Assembly: GCF_003048575.1 (NCBI RefSeq)
Contig: NZ_PIRZ01000005.1
Location: 62,001-126,000 of the forward strand
DNA length: 64,000 nt
Direction of reading: 5' to 3'
Source of the DNA: Campylobacter concisus
Lineage (GTDB): Bacteria > Campylobacterota > Campylobacteria > Campylobacterales > Campylobacteraceae
Positions 39,255 to 48,355 of this stretch are shown piece after piece (the stretch's first letter is position 1; each line of letters starts with the position of its first letter). Both the position numbers and the translations under genes were made by a program. The notes under the pieces were generated by a model. That model searched no databases and had not been told where the DNA came from. It saw only the letters and a program-made list of their open reading frames with translations.

Positions 39255-39718
39255 CAAAAATATCCTTTCTCTTTAAAATAACTCAAAACCTTTTCATAAA
39301 TAGGCTTTTTAAAGTGATTTATTCCCTCTAAACTTCTACCAAAATCTACAAATTTATACTCGCTAAACTCTGGATGCTCTGTCTTTAAATTTATGCTGGC
39401 ACCATTTTTAAGTCTAACCAAAAAATACTTTTGTGTCTGTCCATCAAATGGATAAAATTTCTTTGCCGCGTTTGCTGGAAAGTCGTAGCTTAGCCACTGC
39501 GGATACTCATCTAAAATATCGATTTTATCAGTTCCGATCTCTTCTTTAAGCTCCCTTTTTAAAGCCTGCTTTGGACTCTCACCTTCGTCTATTCCGCCTT
39601 GAGGAAACTGCCAAATATCGTCCATATCCACCCTTTTTGCGACTAAAATTTCACATTTAAATGGATACAAGCTAGACAAAATAACAGCTGCCACATTTGG
39701 TCTGTATTTTTTTTGCAT
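39254..39718 (-). CDS. rppH: RNA pyrophosphohydrolase
   Basis: A 154-residue Nudix hydrolase that removes pyrophosphate from mRNA 5' ends and starts decay. The Nudix box is complete: GGIDEGESPKQALKRELKEE followed by IG. YRPNVAAVILS at the N terminus and WQFPQGG are typical of RppH. It heads the minus-strand run of ten genes down to cmoA. Confidence 0.93.
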   Translation of the reverse strand: MQKKYRPNVAAVILSSLYPFKCEILVAKRVDMDDIWQFPQGGIDEGESPKQALKRELKEEIGTDKIDILDEYPQWLSYDFPANAAKKFYPFDGQTQKYFLVRLKNGASINLKTEHPEFSEYKFVDFGRSLEGINHFKKPIYEKVLSYFKEKGYF

Positions 39719-39782
39719 GATTTTTCCAAAAATTTTATTTGGGATAATAACTAAAAAGAGTTAAGAGATAGATAAATAAAAA

Positions 39783-40880
39783 CTACTTTTTACGCCGTCT
39801 ATAATAAATCACACAGCCGCTAAAAAGTAGCACGCCAACTCCACAAGAAGCCATAAAAAAGATAAATTTCCCAGCCTCTCCGAATATATATCCAGCGTGC
39901 AGATCAAGCATAAATTTATAAATTTCAAAAGATTTTGGCATGGTATTTTTTAAAATTTCTCCACTTGCCGTATCGACTATAAGCCTAACGCCGTCACTCT
40001 CACTAGCACCTTTTGGCAAGTAAAAGATCATAAATTTTACGCCGTCTTTATTGAGGATAAAATTTAAAGCATCAAACTCATTTCCAAATTTTAAAGTAAA
40101 AATTTCATAAGCTTTTTGAAGGTTTTCTACCTTTGGCTCATCATTTAAACTAAAGCCATTTTTGCTAGTGAAATTTGGCTTTTTAAATACCTTTTGCTCG
40201 CCATAAATTTGATTTATGACCTTAGCAAAGCTCTCATAAGAAAAGTATAGACCGCTAACACAAATAATAAGCAAAATAACCCCCAAATAAAGCCCTAAAA
40301 ATCCATGTAGCGAATATAAAAATGCAAATTTCTTCGCCTTTAGATTTAGCTTAAAGGCGCTAATAAATTTACTTCTAAATCTCCAAAAATGTATCAGTAC
40401 CCCGGTTATTAAAGTCACAAGTAGTGCAAGCGTCGAAATCGCCACTAGCTCACTTGCGAATTTAGATAAATTTTCATTTTTAAATAGAGCTAGTCCTAGA
40501 TTTTTATGCAAATTTAAGGCTAGCCCTATAAATTTTTCCACGCTATTTTCAGAGACTACCTCGCCCGTATAAGGATCTACAAAGAATGACTTAAACTCGC
40601 CATTCTGGCTTGTGCCGCTTACCACATAAGCTCTATTTGCCTCGCCTTTTATCTTTATATAACTAAGGTTAAAATTTGGCCAAGTCTTACTAAAGACCTT
40701 TAAAATTTCATCTATTTTTAGAGCACTTTTATTAGTCGTTATCTCTATCTCATCTTTGCTAAAAGTCTCAATTATCTCATCGTGATACGAAATAATCGCT
40801 CCACTAATTGAGATTATCAAAAGTGGCAAAGCAAAGATAAGAGCTAAAATTAAATGAAATTTCCGCCAAATTTTAAACAT
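39783..40880 (-). CDS. PepSY-domain inner-membrane protein (siderophore/haem reduction type)
   Basis: A 365-residue PepSY_TM protein with four hydrophobic segments (about 8-32, 145-170, 188-215, 335-360). PepSY-like periplasmic parts (YVVSGTSQNGEFKSFFVDPY, TGEVV; later LIVDTASGEIL) lie between them. Conserved histidines next to the helices (WRKFHLILA, NLHKNLGLA, SLHGFLGLY, DLHAGYIFG) suggest haem. Members next to TonB receptors are thought to reduce ferric siderophores. It starts one base after the receptor gene. Confidence 0.85.
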   Translation of the reverse strand: MFKIWRKFHLILALIFALPLLIISISGAIISYHDEIIETFSKDEIEITTNKSALKIDEILKVFSKTWPNFNLSYIKIKGEANRAYVVSGTSQNGEFKSFFVDPYTGEVVSENSVEKFIGLALNLHKNLGLALFKNENLSKFASELVAISTLALLVTLITGVLIHFWRFRSKFISAFKLNLKAKKFAFLYSLHGFLGLYLGVILLIICVSGLYFSYESFAKVINQIYGEQKVFKKPNFTSKNGFSLNDEPKVENLQKAYEIFTLKFGNEFDALNFILNKDGVKFMIFYLPKGASESDGVRLIVDTASGEILKNTMPKSFEIYKFMLDLHAGYIFGEAGKFIFFMASCGVGVLLFSGCVIYYRRRKK

Positions 40881-40881
40881 T

Positions 40882-42828
40882 TTAAAACTTTAGATTAAAG
40901 CCAAGCTCGATCTTTTGCCCATCGGCTATTAAGATATCATATCCGTTTGATCTTGTCGTAAAAAACTCGTTAAAGAGATTATAAACGCTTAAATTTAGGC
41001 TGAAATTTTTAGTTACATTGTAGTTTATGCCAAGATCTGCAATAACGTAAGCTCTCATATCATTAGCATAGTTAAAAGAGTTTTTAGTTCTACCATAGTA
41101 ATTTATCTGTGACCAGAAATTTAGCCATCTATTTAGCTCGTAGTTCGCTCCAAATTTAAATGTATGAAGCGGATAGTTGTTTAAGGTTTTACCAGCTTCT
41201 GGTCCATCTTTTTGTTTTGATTTTGTATAAACATAGCTTTGATTTAGTCTAAGAGCATTTGTCACCTGCCACTCATTTGTTAGCTCAACTCCGTAAATTT
41301 CAGCCTTACCGATATTTATACTCTCCCAAATACCATTTGGATAAATTTTGCCTTTATGCCTGCAAACACTGCCTCTTGAGCAGATAGGGTTATAGCTTAA
41401 CATATCTTTAAAACTTGTGTAAAAGCCAGTTAAAGACGTTTCAAAACCTTCATTATTATTATAAACGCCGCCAAATTCATAGCTTACGCTTGACTCTGGC
41501 TTAAGACTGCTTCTACCAAGCTGTGCTCCACGTCCTCCAGCAAATGGCAACGCAAGATCTTGTGTTCGTTGCTTGATATCGGGTGTTGCATAACCTGTGC
41601 TAACTCCACCCTTTAAGGCGAAAAAGTCGTTTAAGCTATAGATGCCATAAATTCTTGGTGAAACGTGCGATCCATAGTGTTCATCGTAGTTATAACGAAT
41701 ACCAGTACTTAAGATAAAGTCTTTTGTAAGATGATAATCATCTTCGCCGTAAAGCGAAACATCATACCTTTTTACATTTGCCGCATCTGCTGTGGTAGCC
41801 TTTTCGTCAAGCTTTTCTTTTTTAGCGTTTAGTCCTAATGTAAAGGCATTATTATCAGTAAAATATGAGCCTTTTGTATCAAAATTTAGAGTCTTTAACG
41901 TCAAATTTTGTTGAGCTGTCTCTTTTATCTTGCCATAAGATAAATAGCTTTGAAGCAAGATATTATCAAGCCTTGCTTCGTGGCTTAAATTTATCATATC
42001 TCCCTCTATTCTCTCGCTAGCAACCGAGTTAGTACCAGTTGATAGTGTTTTGCCTTTAGTTCTTTTATATTTCACATCGCTTCTTGCAAGCTCAAGTATA
42101 AGATCATTATTTTCATTTGGCTTAAAAAATAGTTTTGCACCAAAATTTCTATCCTTTTGCTCTCTGATTCCATAAGAAATTTTATCTTCTGATTTATTTA
42201 AATTTTTACCATAAACAGAAACACTTAAAACATCATCAATTAGTCCAGAGTGCAAATAAAGGCTATTGTAAAGCTCGCCACTTATATTTTTATTTCTTGC
42301 AAATTTATAGCTTGAGCCAAGATTTGCACCAAATTCATTGCTAAACTCATCTGTTATGATATTTATAACTCCGCCTAGTGCGTCACTTCCATAAAGCGAG
42401 CTCATAGGTCCACGTATCACTTCAATACGGCTTATCGCACTTGCTGGTGGGACGAAACTATATGAGCCTCCAACACTTCTAAGTCCTTTATAGGCGTTAT
42501 CGCCTGGTACTGGCATGCCATTTACTAGAATTTTAGTAAATCTTGGAGAGAATCCACGTATAGAAATTCCTCGTCTATTTGCCGCTGCGGGACTTGTCCC
42601 AAAAAGACTTGGGATATCTTTGGTCATGCTCTCGATATCTTTGTGATTTTTCTTTTCTAATGCCTCTTTGGTTATAACGCTAAGCGTTGCTGGTGCGTCT
42701 TTGATATTTTGCTCAAACCCTGTTGCACTCACTACTTTAACTTCTGGTAGAACCTTATCTTCATTTGCAAAAAGCGGTAAATTTATAAAAATTGCCGCAC
42801 AAATAGAAAATTTTAATGCACTTTTCAC
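40882..42828 (-). CDS. TonB-dependent siderophore receptor
   Basis: A 648-residue outer-membrane receptor: signal peptide (to about 21), TonB-box region near VKVVSATG, plug domain (about 40-155, with RRGISIRGFSPRFTKILVNG and RIEVIRGPMSSLYGSDALGG), then a 22-strand barrel ending IELGFNLKF. A CSRGSVCRH loop holds a probable disulfide. The closest type is the ferric catecholate/enterobactin receptor group; the ligand is unproven. A Fur box lies upstream, an AraC-type regulator is divergent and a PepSY protein is downstream. Confidence 0.9.
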   Translation of the reverse strand: MKSALKFSICAAIFINLPLFANEDKVLPEVKVVSATGFEQNIKDAPATLSVITKEALEKKNHKDIESMTKDIPSLFGTSPAAANRRGISIRGFSPRFTKILVNGMPVPGDNAYKGLRSVGGSYSFVPPASAISRIEVIRGPMSSLYGSDALGGVINIITDEFSNEFGANLGSSYKFARNKNISGELYNSLYLHSGLIDDVLSVSVYGKNLNKSEDKISYGIREQKDRNFGAKLFFKPNENNDLILELARSDVKYKRTKGKTLSTGTNSVASERIEGDMINLSHEARLDNILLQSYLSYGKIKETAQQNLTLKTLNFDTKGSYFTDNNAFTLGLNAKKEKLDEKATTADAANVKRYDVSLYGEDDYHLTKDFILSTGIRYNYDEHYGSHVSPRIYGIYSLNDFFALKGGVSTGYATPDIKQRTQDLALPFAGGRGAQLGRSSLKPESSVSYEFGGVYNNNEGFETSLTGFYTSFKDMLSYNPICSRGSVCRHKGKIYPNGIWESINIGKAEIYGVELTNEWQVTNALRLNQSYVYTKSKQKDGPEAGKTLNNYPLHTFKFGANYELNRWLNFWSQINYYGRTKNSFNYANDMRAYVIADLGINYNVTKNFSLNLSVYNLFNEFFTTRSNGYDILIADGQKIELGFNLKF

Positions 42829-42871
42829 AAAAACTCCTTATAAAAATTTAATGCACATTTTACTAAAATTA

Positions 42872-42890
42872 AATAATCGTTATCAATATC
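42872..42890 (-). promoter_or_regulatory. Fur box
   Basis: On the minus strand GATATTGATAACGATTATT matches the 19-base Fur consensus GATAATGATAATCATTATC at 15 positions. It sits between the divergent TonB receptor and AraC genes and could repress both under iron-replete conditions. Confidence 0.8.
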
Positions 42891-42934
42891 ATACGTAACG
42901 CTAAAGGGATTAAATTTAACGCTTGAGGGATAAA

Positions 42935-43819
42935 ATGATAAATTTAGACAAAAAATATGGAACGAGAAAGATATCTCAAAAGGAAAAACAAATAAGCGTA
43001 GAGTTTTTCAAACAAAGCAGCGGTATTAGCTATCTAAAAAGTGAAATTTTATGTAACGGCAGGATAAAAAGAGATCGTCAAAAGTCTAAAAAATACCTAT
43101 TTTTAATGTTTAATGAGGCTAAAAACGATCTTTGCTTTAAGCTTGATAAAAAAGAGTATATCTTAAACAAAGATGAATTTTGCATTGGGCTTGTTAATGA
43201 CGATTTTAAAGGTATCTTTGAGTATCAAAATAAATTTTATAAGACAAAAACACTACTTTTTGACGAAAGCTACGCAAATAAGCTTGAGATATTTGCTGGG
43301 CTTAGATTTGATGATAAATTTGAGCTTTTGAAACACAAAAAAGATTTAGCTCAAATTTGCGTTTTAAATGAACTTGATACGACAAATTTATATGAAGGCG
43401 CAATGAGGGAAATTTTTACCGAGTCAAAAATTTTAGAGCTTATTTATAAAAGCAAAATACAAAAAGAGCGCGAAATTTCACTTAGTAGAGATGAAGAAAA
43501 GATTCTTTTAAAGGCTAAAACGATCTTGTTAAGTCGTATGCAAAATCCTCCAAGCATCAAGGAGCTAGCCCATCTTTGTGGCACAAATGACTTTTGGCTA
43601 AAGAAAAATTTTAAGCTATTTTTCAAAGATACGATCTACCAGCTCTTAGCAAAAGAGCGTCTAAAGCTCGCTTTTACTCTTTTAAAGCAAAATGATATCA
43701 GCATAAAAGAAGCTGCAAATATCGTAGGCTATACAAATACTGCACATTTTGCAAAAATTTTTAAGATAAATTTTGGCTTTTTACCAAGCAAACTCTTAAA
43801 GACCAAAAGCTACTTTTAA
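42935..43819 (+). CDS. AraC-family regulator (PchR-like)
   Basis: A 294-residue regulator. The C-terminal 100 residues form two HTH motifs (PPSIKELAHLCGTNDFWLKK and ISIKEAANIVGYTNTAHFAK, then GFLPSKLL). The N-terminal part is an unrecognised ligand domain, as in PchR-type regulators that sense a siderophore. I start at the ATG at 42935, six bases after GAGG; a TTG four codons upstream is less likely. Divergence from the TonB receptor suggests that it activates that gene when the siderophore is present. Confidence 0.85.
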   Translation: MINLDKKYGTRKISQKEKQISVEFFKQSSGISYLKSEILCNGRIKRDRQKSKKYLFLMFNEAKNDLCFKLDKKEYILNKDEFCIGLVNDDFKGIFEYQNKFYKTKTLLFDESYANKLEIFAGLRFDDKFELLKHKKDLAQICVLNELDTTNLYEGAMREIFTESKILELIYKSKIQKEREISLSRDEEKILLKAKTILLSRMQNPPSIKELAHLCGTNDFWLKKNFKLFFKDTIYQLLAKERLKLAFTLLKQNDISIKEAANIVGYTNTAHFAKIFKINFGFLPSKLLKTKSYF

Positions 43820-43873
43820 ACTACTATAAATGCCAAATTTCTTATAATCCTCAAAATTTAAAAAGAGAGAAAT

Positions 43874-44920
43874 TTGCAAGTTTATATCCATGTGCCATTT
43901 TGCGAAAGCAAGTGTCCTTATTGTGCTTTTGGCTCAAGTGACGATGAATTTAACAAGGTTAGCGCCTATTTTAAGGCGCTTTGCCTTGATCTAAATTTTC
44001 AGCTAAAAAGCCAAAATGTAAGAGAAATTTCAAGCATATTTTTTGGCGGAGGTACACCAAGTGCTGTAAATGCTAAATTTTATGATGAAATTTTTAGTAT
44101 TTTAGCTCCACTTTGCACGCCTGAAGCTGAGATCACATTTGAGGCAAATCCAAATTCTGCAAATTTGGCCTGGCTAAAGCATGTAAAAAATTTAGGTGCA
44201 AATCGCATAAGCTTTGGAGCTCAAAGTTTTTTTGAAGATAAGCTTAAATTTCTTGGTCGCATTCACAGTAGGGAGCAAATTTTTAAAGCTGTAGAAAATG
44301 CTGGAAAAGCCGGCTTTAACAACATAAATTTAGACCTTATCTACGACACTAAATTTGATACTAAAAAACGCCTTTTAGCTGAAGTGGCAAATTTAAAAGA
44401 TCTTAATATCACCCACATTAGCGCATACTCGCTCACACTTGAGGAAAACACCCCATTTGCTGGCAAAAAAAGCTATAAAAAGGATAGCGACAGCCTGGCT
44501 AAATTTATGATAGAACAACTTGGACTTGCTGGCTTTAAGCAGTATGAAATTTCAAATTTTGGTCAAATTTGCAAGCACAATCTTGGCTACTGGCAAGGCA
44601 AAAACTACCTTGGCGTAGGGGTTTTTAGTGTGGGTTTTGTGGATGGCACCAGATACTACGCCAAAAATAACATAGATACCTACATCGCCAAACCAACATA
44701 TAGGGAAAAGGAAATTTTAAACGAGAGTGAGCTAGCAAGAGAGCATATATTTTTAGGGCTTAGAAGTATAGTTGGCGTGGAGGCTGGGCGCTTAAGTGAG
44801 GCTCAGATAAAAAGAGCAAATCTGCTTGTAGAAAATGAAAAACTACTCTTTAAAAATGGTAAATTTTACAATCCAAATTTCTTACTAAGCGACGAGATCG
44901 CACTCTTTATCGAGGGCTAA
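43874..44920 (+). CDS. hemW: HemW-like radical SAM protein
   Basis: A 348-residue protein of the oxygen-independent coproporphyrinogen oxidase-like family. The radical SAM cluster motif is FCESKCPYC (CxxxCxxC), followed by FFGGGTPSA, ITFEANPNS, RISFGAQSF and INLDLIYDT. The extra cysteine and Arg residues of true HemN are absent, so it is better called HemW (haem chaperone) than HemN. The start codon is TTG with an AGAGAG site. It precedes tatB-tatC-queA as in C. jejuni (there in reverse). Confidence 0.9.
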   Translation: MQVYIHVPFCESKCPYCAFGSSDDEFNKVSAYFKALCLDLNFQLKSQNVREISSIFFGGGTPSAVNAKFYDEIFSILAPLCTPEAEITFEANPNSANLAWLKHVKNLGANRISFGAQSFFEDKLKFLGRIHSREQIFKAVENAGKAGFNNINLDLIYDTKFDTKKRLLAEVANLKDLNITHISAYSLTLEENTPFAGKKSYKKDSDSLAKFMIEQLGLAGFKQYEISNFGQICKHNLGYWQGKNYLGVGVFSVGFVDGTRYYAKNNIDTYIAKPTYREKEILNESELAREHIFLGLRSIVGVEAGRLSEAQIKRANLLVENEKLLFKNGKFYNPNFLLSDEIALFIEG

Positions 44921-44987
44921 ATTTATAAAATTTTGAGCAAAGTCAAGATAAAATACAAAGCTTAAATAAAATTTAATAGAGGCAAAA

Positions 44988-45386
44988 ATGTTTGGAATGA
45001 GTTTCTCTGAAATCTTAGTTATCGCCATTATTGCAGTGTTAGTTTTAGGTCCTGACAAGCTGCCAAGCGCGATGGTTCAGATTGCAAAATTTCTAAAAAT
45101 GTTTAAAAAAGGCATAAATGACGCAAAATCAACCTTTGATCAAGAGATGAAGATAGCTGAGCTTAAAGAAGATGCTCAAAAATATAAAGAAAGCATAACC
45201 AAAAGCACGCAAAGTGTGCGCAAAAAGCTTACTTTTGAAGAGCTTGATGAGATCAAAAAAAGCGCAAATGATATCACAAACGATATACAAAATGTCGTAA
45301 GCGACACGAAAACAACAGTAGAAAATATACAAAATCCAACAAATTTAGTTAAAGATGCGATCTTAAACGATAAAAAAGAGGCGTAA
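44988..45386 (+). CDS. tatB: Sec-independent translocase protein TatB
   Basis: A 132-residue protein: one N-terminal membrane helix (FSEILVIAIIAVLVLGPDKLP with the TatA/B-type GP hinge), an amphipathic helix and a long charged helical tail (about 45-130). The LGPDKLP form and long tail mark TatB rather than TatA. TatBC bind twin-arginine signals such as that of the transglutaminase-like protein at 18.3 kb. It overlaps tatC by one base. Confidence 0.93.
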   Translation: MFGMSFSEILVIAIIAVLVLGPDKLPSAMVQIAKFLKMFKKGINDAKSTFDQEMKIAELKEDAQKYKESITKSTQSVRKKLTFEELDEIKKSANDITNDIQNVVSDTKTTVENIQNPTNLVKDAILNDKKEA

Positions 45387-46144
45387 TGTTTGAAGAGTTA
45401 AGACCCCATTTAATCGAACTTAGAAAGAGACTTTTTATAAGCATAGTAAGCGTTTTTGTCTGCTTTGGCATCTGCTTTACGTTTTGGAACCCACTGCTTG
45501 CATGGATGAGCGAACCGCTAAAACAGGTCTTGCCAGCTGGCTCAAATATCATATTCACTCAAATTCAAGAGCCATTTTTTACAGCGATGAAGGTTGCATT
45601 TTTTGCTGGTGTCGTGATCGCGCTACCTATCATTTTTTGGCAGTTTTGGCTATTTGTCGCCCCTGGACTTTATGACAATGAAAAAAAATATGTGATCCCA
45701 TTTGTCATCTCAGCTTCATTTATGTTTGCGTGTGGAGCGGCATTTTGTTATTACGTGGTGATTCCACTTGGCTTTGCATTTTTGGTAAATTTTGGTGGCC
45801 AGCTCTTTACGGCACTACCAAGCATTGGCGAGTATGTTGGCTTTTTTGCAAAACTACTAATTGGCTTTGGAATTTCATTTGAGCTACCAGTCATTACATT
45901 TTTCTTAGCAAAGATCGGACTTGTCGATGACAAAATGCTAAAAGATTACTTCAGATACGCTGTTGTTATTATCTTTATCTTTGCAGCTATCGTTACACCA
46001 CCTGATGTGATAAGTCAAGTCTTAATGGCACTACCACTCATCGGACTTTATGGAATTTCAATAATCGTCGCTAAAAGAGCTAGCAAGAGCGACGATGAAG
46101 ACGAAAAAGAAGAACAAGACAGCGATGTAGCAAGCGATGAGTAA
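45386..46144 (+). CDS. tatC: Sec-independent translocase protein TatC
   Basis: A 252-residue protein with six membrane helices that recognises twin-arginine signal peptides. Family marks are FEELRPHLIELRKRL at the N terminus, the FWQFWLFVAPGLY stretch with the conserved FxxFxxFxxPGL, and FGISFELPVITFFLAKIGLV. The C terminus is unusually acidic (DDEDEKEEQDSD). It overlaps queA by 8 bases. Confidence 0.96.
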   Translation: MFEELRPHLIELRKRLFISIVSVFVCFGICFTFWNPLLAWMSEPLKQVLPAGSNIIFTQIQEPFFTAMKVAFFAGVVIALPIIFWQFWLFVAPGLYDNEKKYVIPFVISASFMFACGAAFCYYVVIPLGFAFLVNFGGQLFTALPSIGEYVGFFAKLLIGFGISFELPVITFFLAKIGLVDDKMLKDYFRYAVVIIFIFAAIVTPPDVISQVLMALPLIGLYGISIIVAKRASKSDDEDEKEEQDSDVASDE

Positions 46145-47159
46145 TATAAACGACGTCTCAAGTTATGATTATTTTTTGCCAGAAGAGCTCATCGCAAAAG
46201 AGCCAGTTTTGCCAAAAGAAGAGGCAAGATTGCTTGTCTATTTTAAAAATACAAAAGAGATAAAACACTACAAATTTAAAGATCTCTCCAACCTCATCCC
46301 AGAGGACGCAGCGGTCATTTTTAATAACACAAAAGTTATCAAAGCTCGCATTTTAGGACAAAAAGAAAGCGGCGGGGCTTGCGAAGTAATGCTAAATCAG
46401 CCCATAGGCGAAAATAAATTTAGCGTCTATATAAGAGGTAAAGTAAGCTCTGGTAGCGTTTTAAATTTTCCTGATAATCTAAAAGTAAATGTGCTTGAGC
46501 TAAATGACGATGGCACAAGAGTGGTAAATTTTACGCAAAATGGCATTTTGCTTGATAATGTTCACCTTTTTAGTGAACTTGAAAAGATTGGTCATGTTCC
46601 ACTTCCGCCATACATTAAAAGGGCTGATACAAAGGATGATGAGAGCTGGTATCAAAGCATATTTGCCAAAAATAGCGGCGCAGTGGCAGCTCCAACAGCC
46701 AGCCTTCACATAAGTGAACAAATGCTAGAGCGGATAAAAGCAAAGCATGAAGTAGCCTACATTACGCTTCATGTTGGCGCTGGGACATTTAAAGGCGTGG
46801 AGTGCCAAAATATAAATGACCATAAAATGCACTCAGAATTTTACGAGCTAAGCGAGCAAGCTCAAGAGATTATAAATTCTAATAAACCAATCCTTGGCGT
46901 TGGTACGACAGTTACTAGATGCGTTGAAGAATTTGCAAGAAGTAAGCAAGCAAGCGGCTTTTGCAAGCTATTTTTAAACCTAAATAATAAGCCAATTAGA
47001 CAAAACTACCTTCTTACAAATTTTCATCTACCAAAATCAACCCTAATAATGCTAGTAACCAGCTTTATAGGGCTTGAAGAGACGATGAGAATTTATAAAA
47101 CGGCGGTTGAGCAAAGATATAGATTTTACTCATACGGCGACGGGATGTTGATAATATGA
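46137..47159 (+). CDS. queA: S-adenosylmethionine:tRNA ribosyltransferase-isomerase
   Basis: This enzyme makes epoxyqueuosine in tRNA anticodons. Motifs: SSYDYFLPEELIAKEP at the start, FNNTKVIKARI, GSVAAPTA-like GAVAAPTASLHIS, HVGAGTFKGVE, LGVGTTVTR, NFHLPKSTLIMLV. Length 340 is normal. It overlaps tatC by 8 and the following signalling-like gene by 4 bases. Confidence 0.96.
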   Translation: MSNINDVSSYDYFLPEELIAKEPVLPKEEARLLVYFKNTKEIKHYKFKDLSNLIPEDAAVIFNNTKVIKARILGQKESGGACEVMLNQPIGENKFSVYIRGKVSSGSVLNFPDNLKVNVLELNDDGTRVVNFTQNGILLDNVHLFSELEKIGHVPLPPYIKRADTKDDESWYQSIFAKNSGAVAAPTASLHISEQMLERIKAKHEVAYITLHVGAGTFKGVECQNINDHKMHSEFYELSEQAQEIINSNKPILGVGTTVTRCVEEFARSKQASGFCKLFLNLNNKPIRQNYLLTNFHLPKSTLIMLVTSFIGLEETMRIYKTAVEQRYRFYSYGDGMLII

Positions 47160-47956
47160 AAGATAAGCCTATCGATATCATAAACAGAATGGAAATTTTT
47201 CTTAGCGCCATATACCAAGATGCGCAAGACACTAAAAATTCCATCATTTTTAGTTACGATCCAAGTTATCCAAGGTTTTTAAAATTTGATGCCACAAATC
47301 TCATAAAAACACTTGAAAATATTTGCAAATTTTTCCTTTACTCTACCGAATATGCGGACATTTACATTCTCTTTCAGCTTAAAAATTATAGTCCCAAATC
47401 TGTGCATTTTGACATTAAGATAAAATCTAGCCATAGCGTAATGAGACCAAGTCACTACTATCTTAGCAAAATAAATGATTATCTAAAAAAAGCAAATGAA
47501 TCTATGATCTCTCACAATGATGGGGAATTTTTAATATCTTTTAGTGCGGCACTAACAGGCGATAGAGCTATCCAAAGACAAATAAATATCAAAAATCAAA
47601 CAAATACAAATATTTTGATCGCTTGCGATGACGATGCTTTGTTTGACACCATTAGTACTCAGATAAATTTTTTAGGTCTAAAGGTTATCGGTAAAAACGA
47701 CCTTAGTAATCTAATGAGACACATAAAAGATTCTATTTTTACTCCATTTGTTGTTTTTATCGATGGTAAAATTTTAAAAAATGAAGCGATGCTAGAAGAT
47801 ATACTTGAGTTTAAAAATATTAAAAATTTTCGTATTGTAGCCATTTGCAAAAACGATGAGTCGGCTAACGATCTGCCAAATCATGTCACAGTATTAAAGC
47901 AGCCCTTTAGCACAGATAGCTTTCAGCTAGCTTTTAAAAATTCGCTTGAGAAATAG
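47156..47956 (+). CDS. degenerate HATPase-like plus receiver-domain protein
   Basis: A 266-residue protein overlapping queA by 4 bases. About residues 145-266 form a receiver domain: the acidic pocket ACDDDALF, the presumed phospho-aspartate in FVVFIDGK, AICKN, and LKQPF with the conserved lysine. The N-terminal 140 residues resemble the ATP-binding part of histidine kinases (FDATNLIKTLENICKFFLY looks like a degenerated N box; VHFDIKIKSS like the following strand). I see no glycine-rich G boxes and no dimerisation histidine, so kinase activity is unlikely. It might be a phosphate sink or binding adaptor; no partner is evident nearby. Confidence 0.7.
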   Translation: MKDKPIDIINRMEIFLSAIYQDAQDTKNSIIFSYDPSYPRFLKFDATNLIKTLENICKFFLYSTEYADIYILFQLKNYSPKSVHFDIKIKSSHSVMRPSHYYLSKINDYLKKANESMISHNDGEFLISFSAALTGDRAIQRQINIKNQTNTNILIACDDDALFDTISTQINFLGLKVIGKNDLSNLMRHIKDSIFTPFVVFIDGKILKNEAMLEDILEFKNIKNFRIVAICKNDESANDLPNHVTVLKQPFSTDSFQLAFKNSLEK

Positions 47957-47971
47957 ACCGATTTTTGCTTT

Positions 47972-48355
47972 TTAATTTATCCCAAGATATCTTTTTAAAA
48001 TAATAGTGGCTGAAATGCTATCTAGCCTACCATCTCGCTTTGTATTTGTGTAAATTTCACTAGCTTCACTGCTACTAAAGGCCTCATCTTGATAGACAAT
48101 ATTTGCCTTTACATCAAGAAGTGAGACAAAATGCTCGATGCGTCTTCTCATCTCATCTTCGCTACTACCACCGATTGGCACGCCCACCACTAGCGTATTT
48201 GGAGCATATTCATTTATCTTTTGGCTCACATCTCTTGCGGCTTGATTTCTATTTTTTCTAAAAACTGGATCAAGCGGAGTCACGATCTCGCCAAAACCAA
48301 AGGCAAGTCCTATTCGCTTTAGCCCAACATCAATAGCCATAAATTTCTCTCTCAT
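47972..48355 (-). CDS. ruvX: RuvX/YqgF-type pre-16S rRNA nuclease
   Basis: A 127-residue RNase H-fold protein with FMAIDVGLKRIGLAFG at the N terminus, LVVGVPIGGSSEDE and YQDEAFSSSEA (metal-binding aspartate and glutamate). It processes the 16S rRNA 5' end in E. coli and was earlier annotated as a Holliday junction resolvase. It overlaps dprA by 4 bases; an internal ATG at codon 6 with GAGAG upstream may be the true start. Confidence 0.88.
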   Translation of the reverse strand: MREKFMAIDVGLKRIGLAFGFGEIVTPLDPVFRKNRNQAARDVSQKINEYAPNTLVVGVPIGGSSEDEMRRRIEHFVSLLDVKANIVYQDEAFSSSEASEIYTNTKRDGRLDSISATIILKRYLGIN

